Source: Candidatus Sumerlaeota bacterium (GTDB taxonomy: Bacteria; Sumerlaeota; Sumerlaeia; JADFCT01). From it: a stretch of 12,135 nt of DNA. The stretch lies in contig JAPLSP010000106.1 in NCBI GenBank assembly GCA_026398575.1, positions 3,170 through 15,304 of the forward strand, written 5' to 3'. Positions within the stretch are counted from its first letter, which is position 1; each line of letters opens with the position of its first letter. Below, one piece after another: positions 1-5,584 of the stretch. Below the pieces are notes generated by a model. It worked only from the letters and a program-made list of their open reading frames with translations, was not told the DNA's origin and did not search any database. Made by a program: the position numbers and the translations under genes.

Positions 1-67
1 AGATAAGCGATGCAAAAGCGGCAGCAAGCAACCGCACTCCAAAAGCTGGCGCTGCTCCTGATCGCAT
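1..67 (-). CDS. Probable 5' end of a gene cut by the window edge, signal-peptide-like
   Basis: An ATG at 67-65 opens a frame that stays open to the window edge. It begins MRSGAAPAFG and continues into an alanine/leucine-rich stretch (VRLLAAAFASLI) that resembles an export signal or membrane anchor. An AGGAAAG Shine-Dalgarno-like sequence lies just upstream, and the start is 44 nt past the comEC stop on the same strand, so it would continue the operon. Only about 22 codons are visible, and no family can be assigned. A competing plus-strand frame from position 10 also looks hydrophobic but runs antisense into comEC, so the minus-strand reading is preferred. Confidence 0.4.
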   Translation of the reverse strand, partial: MRSGAAPAFGVRLLAAAFASLI

Positions 68-110
68 TGCTTTCCTTCCATGCCCGAAAATCTATGAATA
101 GCCGGAGCCT

Positions 111-2843
111 CTATTTCCCCGACGTCCGAACGTATAACCTCTCGCCGTCGGTTTTGAATTCGATCGCGCCGTCGCGGTCGGTGCGGTAGATCAGCGTTCC
201 GGCCTGGCGCAGGCGGTCCATGACCTCGGGCGCGGGATGGCCGTAGCGGTTGTTTTCGCCGCAGGAGATCACGGCGGCCAGCGGCGCGGCGGCTTGCAAG
301 AAAGGCGGCGACGTTCCGTTTGCGCTGCCGTGATGCGAAACCTTGAGAACCGCGCATTCAAGCGGGGCGTTTTTTGAAACGAGTCGCGCCTCGGACGCCG
401 CGTCCACGTCGCCGGTCAGGAGCAGCGCAAACCGGCGATAAACGACGCGAAGCACGAGCGACATCGGATTTACTTCCGTTCCCGCCAGCGCCAGTGAATC
501 CGGCCAGAGCGTTTCGATCCTGTATTTGGGCCTTCGCAGAAGCGCGCCCTCCCGCAAAGTTTCGGTCCGCAGGGAATAAAGGCGCGCCGCTTCATAAAAA
601 TCGGGCGCCTGCGCGGCGGTTTGGGTCGAGCAGGATAAGAACGTCTGGCGCGGCAGGAACTCGGCCTCGACCGCGGTCAGCCCGCCGATGTGATCGGCGT
701 CAGGATGCGAGACGGCCACCCAATCCAACCGCTCGACGCCTCGCGTATCCAGCGCGGGAATGAGCGTACGGCGCCCCTGATCCGCAGTTCCCGCCGCCGG
801 AGCAGCGATGGCAGCATGAGGATTCCACACCCGTCCCTGCCCTGTTCCCGAGGGTCCGCCGTCCACCAGCATGGTCGCCTTGTCGGGAAATTCGATCAGG
901 CACGAATCGCCCTGGCCGACGTCCAGAAAGACAACGTGAAGATCGCTCTGCGACATGCGCGCCAGCGGCAGCAGCGCCAGAAAGGCCACGACGCCCGCCA
1001 GGCGGATCAACAGCGCCGAGCAAGCGCGCGCGGTTTCGACCGGCGTCCGGCGCGTCATAAGATACGGCGCCGAAAAGAGCCAAAGATAATAGGCGGCGAC
1101 GAAGTAGTAAGGCATGGGAGTCAGCTTAAACCATGCGCCGGGGAGGGAAGCGGTATTTTGCGCGATGCTTTCGAGGGCTGTAACGGACGCCTGCGTTGCG
1201 AATGCGCACAACGCCGCCGCCGGCTCGCCTAAGAAACCCACGGTCGCGAGCAACGTCGAAAAACTCATTGCGCCGAAGATTGGCACGGCAGACAGGATGC
1301 TGGATAGAGGCCCGACGAGGGATACGGTATGATAGTACTCCGCGATCAGCGGCAGAACAGACAACTGCGCGGCGATGCACGTCAGGAGCGGGAGTAGAAC
1401 ATAGCGGCGTGCGACGCTCTTGGCGGATTGCAGCCAGAGTTCGCGGCGCGAAGGCCGCTTCTCTTTTTCTCGCGCGGAAGGAGGCGCGTCATCATCCTGC
1501 GCCGGCATGAATGTTTCCCATAGGGTGGGCAGGAGGATTGTGATGCCGGCGAGGCACAAGAACGACAGCTGAAATCCCGGCTGCCACAGCGCGCGCGGCG
1601 AGGTGAGAAGAATGAAAACAGCGGCCGTGGCCAGCGACGACAGAACCTGCACCTTGTAGCGCAGGAAGAACGGCGCGAAGAGGCAGACGTACATGATCGT
1701 CGCGCGCATGATGGAGGCGGGGAAGCCGGTGAGCCCGTCATAGATGAGGATCATCACGCACGAGACGATGAAGGCGCCACGCGGCGGCAGGCGCATCAGG
1801 CGCAGCATGAGATAAATAAAAAGACCGATGATCCCGATGTTGAGACCGCTGACCGAAAACAAGTCCATCATCCCCGCGCGCAAAAAAGCCGTGCGCTGAT
1901 CGTCGGTGAGCAACGCCGTCCCGCCGAGGAACGTCGCCGCCGCCAGATTGGCGCTGCGCTCCGGCATCTCGCGGCGCATCAATGCGAGAATGGCTTGGCG
2001 ATAGTCGCGAATGGCGCTCAAGAGGCGATGGTCAAGCCGCTGCGAGCGCTCGCTTTCGGGGAAGGAAATAAGGTCCGGCTCGCGGCAGATCACCGAAGCG
2101 ATTACGCCGTTTTGTTTCAGGAAGGCGTTGTAGTCGAAAACGCCGGGGTTGGATTTACCCTTGGCGCCGCGTACCGCATAGAGCGCAACGACGCCGTCGC
2201 CGCGTCCAAGGCGCGCCGAGATAGCCTTTTGCGCCGCAGGGCCACGGCAGACGACGCGAATGCCCATTGGGATTGGGACGACGTTATCGCTCGCAGTTTT
2301 TTTGAAATCGGTTTGCTGAGAGTCAGTCTTTTTGGAATCGGATTTTTCACCGATGGGCTTCTCGGCGGCAGGCGATTGAATTTCGCAATTATCAAGATCG
2401 AAGATCAGACTCGCTTCGCGGGAGTTGGCGCCTGATTCGCGCAAGCCTGCGCCCGGTTCACGCAACTCCGGGTCCGAGGCAATCCGCCCATGCACGATCA
2501 CGCGCGTATTCAGCGTCTGCGCATCGAGCATGCGCGCGGAGTAATCGTCTTCAAAAAAAATCACGCGCTGCTGCGCCACGCCCACCAAGACAACCGCCAC
2601 CCACAACAGCTGCCCGCCGCCAAAGCGCCCCGGCCATCGCGCGCGCGCAATGAAATGCGAAACAATCGCCAGCATCGCCAACGCCAGCGCGCCAAACGCC
2701 GTCAGCGGCAGCGCCAACCCCAGAAACATCCCGCCAATCAAACACAACGCCAATATCGCCGCCGGGCGAGGCATTTGTGGTCTTCGTTGGGTAAAGGCCT
2801 CATCGCCCATCGTGCTGTATGAGGATGTTTGGCCTTGATCCAT
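111..2843 (-). CDS. comEC: ComEC/Rec2 family DNA internalisation protein
   Basis: This 910-aa polytopic membrane protein is expected to form the inner-membrane channel for single-stranded DNA uptake in natural transformation. The three usual ComEC parts are visible in order. An N-terminal membrane hairpin (about 28-90) is followed by an OB-fold/DUF4131 region (about 100-260). The multi-pass Competence domain (about 300-620) contains the FLGG...FSVSGLN block. The C-terminal metallo-beta-lactamase-like domain has DVGQGDS at about 641, SHPDADH at about 711, TGDVD at about 807 and VSHHGS at about 834, so its metal-binding motifs look intact. The family's usual SGLH reads SGLN (332-335) here. The OB region carries two low-complexity insertions (127-145 and 159-189). 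The start GGATTCACATGGATC has only a weak Shine-Dalgarno. The gene follows the kinase by 46 nt. Identification is secure; whether the organism is competent is not shown. Confidence 0.95.
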   Translation of the reverse strand: MDQGQTSSYSTMGDEAFTQRRPQMPRPAAILALCLIGGMFLGLALPLTAFGALALAMLAIVSHFIARARWPGRFGGGQLLWVAVVLVGVAQQRVIFFEDDYSARMLDAQTLNTRVIVHGRIASDPELREPGAGLRESGANSREASLIFDLDNCEIQSPAAEKPIGEKSDSKKTDSQQTDFKKTASDNVVPIPMGIRVVCRGPAAQKAISARLGRGDGVVALYAVRGAKGKSNPGVFDYNAFLKQNGVIASVICREPDLISFPESERSQRLDHRLLSAIRDYRQAILALMRREMPERSANLAAATFLGGTALLTDDQRTAFLRAGMMDLFSVSGLNIGIIGLFIYLMLRLMRLPPRGAFIVSCVMILIYDGLTGFPASIMRATIMYVCLFAPFFLRYKVQVLSSLATAAVFILLTSPRALWQPGFQLSFLCLAGITILLPTLWETFMPAQDDDAPPSAREKEKRPSRRELWLQSAKSVARRYVLLPLLTCIAAQLSVLPLIAEYYHTVSLVGPLSSILSAVPIFGAMSFSTLLATVGFLGEPAAALCAFATQASVTALESIAQNTASLPGAWFKLTPMPYYFVAAYYLWLFSAPYLMTRRTPVETARACSALLIRLAGVVAFLALLPLARMSQSDLHVVFLDVGQGDSCLIEFPDKATMLVDGGPSGTGQGRVWNPHAAIAAPAAGTADQGRRTLIPALDTRGVERLDWVAVSHPDADHIGGLTAVEAEFLPRQTFLSCSTQTAAQAPDFYEAARLYSLRTETLREGALLRRPKYRIETLWPDSLALAGTEVNPMSLVLRVVYRRFALLLTGDVDAASEARLVSKNAPLECAVLKVSHHGSANGTSPPFLQAAAPLAAVISCGENNRYGHPAPEVMDRLRQAGTLIYRTDRDGAIEFKTDGERLYVRTSGK

Positions 2844-2889
2844 GTGAATCCTTTATCCGCATTGCATGTAAGTCCAGAGCGCTGGTTCA

Positions 2890-3474
2890 CTATGCAACGC
2901 CTTGTTCTGGGGCCAGGCTTGCCGCTGCTGCTGGCAAAGATTGCATCAGCGCGTCTCTTACCTTCAGGGCGGCGCCATCGGCCTGCAAACCTGTGATGTT
3001 CACGGTCATGTTCGCGCGCTTAAAGTAATGGCGATAAAAGCTGATGTCGAGTTTGATCTCTCTCAGCTGCAATTTCTTTTCCCTTTCCGATAGCTTCCTG
3101 TTTATGAGTTTGGAATCAATGTCGTAGAAAGTGATCCGCTTCAGGATATTTTCCGGGGAATCATGGAGGACGATGACAATGGCGTTTGCCTTTTTCACAA
3201 CACGCCAATAGGCGTCGCGCAATCCGCTCGGCGGCAATGCGATGACGCAATGGCGGCTGTCTTCCCGGGCTAGAATGTGCGTCAAAGCTTCTGAAGCCTC
3301 TTTTCGATAGGAGTACCCGGTAAGGAAGCGATTCAGGTGCCGCTCGAGCGAGACGCCAAAATATTTCTCTGTTTCCTTGTCCAAGTCGAAAAACGGATAG
3401 CCAAGCAGAGCGGCCAGCTTGGCTCCGACGGTCGTTTTGCCGACGCATGCGATCCCAGCTATGAAAATCCGCAT
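2890..3474 (-). CDS. P-loop kinase of the shikimate/adenylate kinase fold
   Basis: This 194-aa protein begins with a beta strand and Walker A (GIACVGKTT, about 7-15). A DLD motif (about 31-33) follows in the position where shikimate kinases bind substrate. A strand with a polar motif (VIALPP, about 78-83) and VIVLHDSPENILKRI (about 99-113) fit a shikimate-kinase-like or AAA_33 fold with lid. The GGG motif of true shikimate kinase at the second substrate site is not visible (ALPPSG instead), so aroK is not assigned and the substrate is unknown. The start has an AGGAG Shine-Dalgarno 9 nt upstream. It lies between comEC and a truncated duplicate ORF that ends 23 nt before it. Confidence 0.75.
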   Translation of the reverse strand: MRIFIAGIACVGKTTVGAKLAALLGYPFFDLDKETEKYFGVSLERHLNRFLTGYSYRKEASEALTHILAREDSRHCVIALPPSGLRDAYWRVVKKANAIVIVLHDSPENILKRITFYDIDSKLINRKLSEREKKLQLREIKLDISFYRHYFKRANMTVNITGLQADGAALKVRDALMQSLPAAAASLAPEQGVA

Positions 3475-3497
3475 TTTTATGAACTCCTATTTTGTCA

Positions 3498-3566
3498 TTA
3501 TTCCTTCTTGGCCGTTACGTCGCTGAGGGTTGCCCCTTTGCGATTCCATTCGCCATGTTCCGCCAT
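3498..3566 (-). pseudogene. 22-codon remnant of a paralogue of the 111-aa gene
   Basis: The 22 codons start MAEHGEWNRK and end TAKKE before TAA. They match the first 22 residues of the intact gene at 5125-5460 with one difference (H for Y at residue 4). Including the leader, 81 of 88 bases agree with 5393-5480 by hand count. Homology stops inside codon 23: TAC in the intact copy is TAA here, and the sequence then turns into the kinase leader. The Shine-Dalgarno (TTGGAGGAATAACCT) is preserved, so a 22-aa peptide could still be translated. Four of the five coding differences are synonymous, which suggests the copy diverged under selection as a full gene before it was truncated. Confidence 0.8.
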
Positions 3567-3580
3567 AGGTTATTCCTCCA

Positions 3581-3655
3581 ACCGAACGTCTGGGCTGAGC
3601 TACCACGCCCCGCGCGCCAGCGCGGAGCGCGGTCAGCTCCAGCGTATTGTTGGGT
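3581..3655 (-). other. Integron attC-like recombination site (75 bp)
   Basis: Read on the minus strand, the site starts with ACCCAAC (3655-3649), which fits the inverse core RYYYAAC. It continues AATACGCTGGAGCTGACC, has a GC-rich variable centre, then GGTAGCTCAGCCCAGACG, and ends GTTCGGT (3587-3581). CTG/CAG, GAGCT/AGCTC and ACC/GGT pair across the centre with unpaired bases on one side, which is the known attC architecture. The last base of the right core deviates from GTTRRRY (C at the fourth place), as expected if TTCGGT belongs to the recipient site. The cassette's own circular core would be G plus TTGGGC, and GTTGGG pairs perfectly with CCCAAC. The fold was judged by eye. Confidence 0.8.
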
Positions 3656-4161
3656 GCTAGACGCTGCCGCATAGCTCCCAAACCTGCCAATCCTGAATGC
3701 GCGCTCCCACGGTGTGCTCCTCATCCCAATCTACACGATACGCAATCTCGATGGTAGGTCCGTCTTTCAGCGAGCCGCGGAGCGGCTCAATGAGAATATA
3801 CTCCGGGGAAACATGAGGCCAGACATCCTCGGCGCGCTCAATCTTCGGGAACGGCTCAGACCGCTCAGGAAGCTCGCCAGCGGAATCGGCGTCCCGGTAT
3901 GGCTCGTAGTGCTCAAACAGACTCGCCTGAATCTGTAAAAGCAAAGAATCGTATCGAGCCGGCAACTCTCGGGCCAATGCTACGCTGGCCGAATCCGGTG
4001 ACTCGCGCCCACCAGAAAGACTCAACTCGACCTTTCCGTGCCGGCCAAGCGCGACGCTGCCTTTCCAATGGCCTCCCGATCTAGTCAGCGAGCCAAGTCG
4101 GTCGTCCTGAAAAGTTGCTGCCTTGAATAGACCAAACATATTTCGACTCCTTCACGCCCAA
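3587..4161 (-). mobile_element. Solitary integron gene cassette (575 bp) at a secondary site
   Basis: The unit starts at the TTGGGC of a GTTGGGC core (4162-4156). It contains one ORF whose ATG lies 16 nt after the core, has the TAG 1 nt before the inverse core, and ends at the G of the right-hand GTT. This compact promoterless layout is typical of integron cassettes. The flanks (CATAG on the left, TTCGGTTGGAGG on the right) match the continuous sequence CATGG-TTCAGTTGGAGG at 5485-5469, so the insertion point is G^TT. There is no integrase, attI or second cassette in the window. Cassette insertion at non-attI/attC sites by IntI is known; that it happened here is inferred from the matching empty site. 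Confidence 0.75.
3657..4139 (-). CDS. Cassette-encoded protein of unknown function (160 aa)
   Basis: This 160-aa soluble protein has no signal peptide or membrane segment. It starts MFGLFKAATFQDDRLGSLTR, continues with a beta-rich stretch (GGHWKGSVALGRHGKVELSL), then a helical middle (ASLFEHYEPYR), and closes with IEIAYRVDWDEEHTVGARIQ and DWQVWELCGSV. The pattern resembles small uncharacterised proteins of the DUF6985 type from memory; this is tentative and no catalytic motif is evident. The start is supported by GAAGGAG 7 nt before ATG and by its position right after the cassette core. It lies in the same direction as the upstream genes, so a leader promoter could read through it. Its length is normal for a cassette gene and it looks intact. 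Confidence 0.85.
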   Translation of the reverse strand: MFGLFKAATFQDDRLGSLTRSGGHWKGSVALGRHGKVELSLSGGRESPDSASVALARELPARYDSLLLQIQASLFEHYEPYRDADSAGELPERSEPFPKIERAEDVWPHVSPEYILIEPLRGSLKDGPTIEIAYRVDWDEEHTVGARIQDWQVWELCGSV

Positions 4162-4237
4162 CTATGGTTATATAGATTGCATAAATCGGGAATGGCAGAT
4201 TGTTCTATTATGAAGGCCGTACCTGCGGTTTGGCGCC
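4160..4237 (-). repeat. Degenerate second copy of the hydrolase 3' end plus leader (copy B)
   Basis: This matches the region at 5479-5584. GGCGCCAAACCGCAGG (4237-4222) corresponds to the codons for GAKPQ near the end of the SGNH hydrolase, where copy A reads GGCGCCAAGCCGCAGG. After a shorter middle, 39 bases (4198-4160) align without gaps to 5517-5479 with 31 identities by hand count, centred on CCGATTTATGCA. It begins just after the DUF2283 stop and is interrupted at its right end by the cassette. Homology resumes past the cassette at 3586. Confidence 0.75.
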
Positions 4238-4254
4238 TTTAGTTTTAGCCGTTC

Positions 4255-4455
4255 TCAAGCTGTCTGGAGTTCAATGTGCTTCAGGTCCAATTCGTGGATG
4301 CGTTTCGAGAGATTCAGCATTTCAACTCCGACTACTTCCCCATTCTCGTTAAAATCCAATACTACGCCCGGAGAAACGCTCTCGGACTCGATGATGCGCG
4401 AATTGTCCAGACGCAAATAGAGCGCGTCCGCTTCTTTGTCAATATGTAGTCTCAT
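4255..4455 (-). CDS. DUF2283 family protein (66 aa)
   Basis: This small protein has the full DUF2283 pattern: an N-terminal strand with DKEADALYLRL, then SPGVVLDFNENGEVVGVEML (about 28-47), and a helix to the end. Members of the family are short proteins of unknown function, often found beside accessory or toxin-antitoxin-like genes. AGAGGG lies 6 nt before the ATG. The stop lies about 18 nt before the degenerate leader copy B, so it is the last gene of the module bracketed by the direct repeats. No catalytic role can be assigned. Confidence 0.85.
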   Translation of the reverse strand: MRLHIDKEADALYLRLDNSRIIESESVSPGVVLDFNENGEVVGVEMLNLSKRIHELDLKHIELQTA

Positions 4456-4476
4456 GGTTTCCCTCTGCGCTTTTCT

Positions 4477-4581
4477 TTATTGGGCGTTTGATCTTAATTC
4501 CGCAAGGAAATCTTTTGTAGCCTCGCCAATTTCACTAGCAGCGACAATTCGCAGGCTATGAAGACATGGAACTTTGCTCCT
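4477..4581 (-). other. Possible frameshifted C-terminal tail of the 182-aa gene
   Basis: A startless frame, +1 to the 182-aa gene, runs 34 codons from just after a TAG to a TAA 21 nt before the DUF2283 ATG. Its end reads EIGEATKDFLAELRSNAQ, with a plausible amphipathic helix and normal composition, unlike a random frame. It overlaps the last codons of the 182-aa ORF. A single-base change near GAGCAAAGT would fuse the two and extend the protein by about 30 residues. This is inferred from sequence texture only. A chance open frame is possible. Confidence 0.3.
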
Positions 4582-5104
4582 CTATTTCAGCCAATCTTTG
4601 GGCTCTTCTCATGGATCGGAATTGCAGCTCCTCCGCAAGGTCTTGAAGCTTGTTCCGCATCTTGTAAGAGAAATGCGTGTCCAGCGACAAACGTTCCAGC
4701 GACTCGCCGACTATCTCATAAGAAAAGCGCGACAGCGCCTTCAAAACCTCGCCCAAATAGACACGCGTGGTGTTCGTACTCTTGACGCGCCGCAACTCGT
4801 CCAGCAAAAAAGCTGCGGATACGGCGCATCGGCATTGTCCCAGGCGCGTGACAACAACGGCGAGTTTCCGCAGGTCCTCGGCATACCAGCGGCCAAGGCC
4901 GAGAAGATAGATCATCGCCTCCGTTCTGCCGCCCAGGGCCATGGATTGCAGTATGTTGCATCCCGAATTAAGCATCTGATCATTATCGGATAGAGTTTGC
5001 GTCAGAACATCATCTATCGGATATTTAGTAAAGTCAATGTTGCCCTTCGCTGTAATCCACGGCACGTCTATTGACAATCCTTTTCCATAATTCAATCTGC
5101 CCAT
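4556..5104 (-). CDS. Unknown helical protein (182 aa), possibly HEAT-like
   Basis: No family is recognised. The sequence is mostly helical, with no signal peptide or membrane span. Short helix pairs with small and leucine residues (AMALGG-like turn SMALGGRTEAMIYLLGLGRW, about 54-73; AAFLLDELRRV, about 97-107; YLGEVLKALSRF, about 116-127) suggest a HEAT/ARM-type helical solenoid. The C-terminus is charged and coiled-coil-like (RSMRRAQRLAEIEEQ). GGAGG lies 5 nt before ATG, and the gene starts 20 nt after the stop of the 111-aa gene, so the two are probably co-transcribed. It may be shortened by a frameshift, as described for the overlapping frame at 4477-4581. Confidence 0.75.
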   Translation of the reverse strand: MGRLNYGKGLSIDVPWITAKGNIDFTKYPIDDVLTQTLSDNDQMLNSGCNILQSMALGGRTEAMIYLLGLGRWYAEDLRKLAVVVTRLGQCRCAVSAAFLLDELRRVKSTNTTRVYLGEVLKALSRFSYEIVGESLERLSLDTHFSYKMRNKLQDLAEELQFRSMRRAQRLAEIEEQSSMSS

Positions 5105-5124
5105 AAGGCCTCCAACGCTTTCAA

Positions 5125-5460
5125 TTATTTCTTCATCGCATGCTCAATTTCCGCTTTTCGCGCCTGAAGCGCATCCAGTTTCTTCTTCAGCTGGGTCATT
5201 TCCTTTTTGATCTTGCGGAGTTCGGTTTGCTTCTTGCCGCTCGACAGATGGTCTCGGCCCAGTTCCTCGGCGATGTATCGTTCGAGCTGACTCCTCAAGA
5301 CCTTCAGATATGGATTGCCCCATACTGATCCCTCCCGATATTCGAGCTTGCCGGCGCGGATGCCTTTGATGATAAAGGCCTGATCCACACCGTATTCCTT
5401 TTTGGCCGTCACGTCGCTCAGGGTTGCCCCTTTGCGGTTCCATTCGCCATATTCCGCCAT
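5125..5460 (-). CDS. Small HTH-like protein with C-terminal coiled coil (111 aa)
   Basis: The N-terminal half (GATLSDVTAKKEYGVDQAFI, then IKGIRAGKLEYREGSVWGNP, about 11-50) reads like a winged or excisionase-type helix-turn-helix, with 'GIRAGKLEYREG' as a possible wing. The following KVLRSQLERYIAEELG helix leads to a lysine/glutamate-rich coiled coil (about 77-111, IKKEMTQLKKKLDALQARK). A DNA-binding or adaptor role is inferred, not shown. The start is set by TTGGAGGAATGACCT just upstream. A truncated paralogue of its first 22 codons lies at 3498-3566. It is the first gene of the bracketed three-gene module and lies 92 nt after the SGNH hydrolase stop. Confidence 0.85.
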   Translation of the reverse strand: MAEYGEWNRKGATLSDVTAKKEYGVDQAFIIKGIRAGKLEYREGSVWGNPYLKVLRSQLERYIAEELGRDHLSSGKKQTELRKIKKEMTQLKKKLDALQARKAEIEHAMKK

Positions 5461-5478
5461 AGGTCATTCCTCCAACTG

Positions 5479-5584
5479 AACCATGATTTCACAGACTGCA
5501 TAAATCGGCAAAGGCAGGCTGTTTGTTTCCGCATCAGAAGCTTCGATTGTTTCATTTCAGGGGCCATCCCTGCGGCTTGGCGCC
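5479..5584 (-). repeat. Leader copy A (uninterrupted counterpart of the cassette site)
   Basis: This covers the last codons of the SGNH hydrolase, the intergenic leader of the 111-aa gene and the GTTCAGT site (5481-5475). It is the intact counterpart of 4160-4237, and homology continues into the first 22 codons of the 111-aa gene (down to 5393) as at 3499-3586. Relative to copy B it has about 20 extra bases in the middle and no cassette. The conserved block contains CCGATTTATGCA and may include promoter or operator sequence. A weak TTGCCG-17-AATCAT pair is present but unconvincing. Confidence 0.7.

Noticed and set aside
10..189. Plus-strand frame MQKRQQATAL with a hydrophobic stretch
   Set aside because: It runs antisense into the comEC C-terminus, and the opposite strand has a better start with AGGAAAG in operon direction.
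374..1510. Several plus-strand frames of 72-180 aa opposite comEC
   Set aside because: They are arginine-rich antisense shadows of a clear comEC gene, without Shine-Dalgarno sites or domain features.
3487..3690. A 67-aa minus-strand frame containing NNTLELTALRAGARG
   Set aside because: It is a read-through of the attC site and the duplicate leader in another frame. Such NTLELT-like frames are a known by-product of attC sequences, and it has no start signal.
4162..4260. A second attC upstream of the cassette, which would make this an array
   Set aside because: No RYYYAAC inverse core or attC-like stem could be found there; the sequence matches the leader at 5479-5584 instead.
5105..5124. GTTGGAG before the 182-aa gene as another cassette core
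   Set aside because: Only 20 nt separate it from the preceding stop, leaving no room for an attC, and GGAG there is simply the Shine-Dalgarno.
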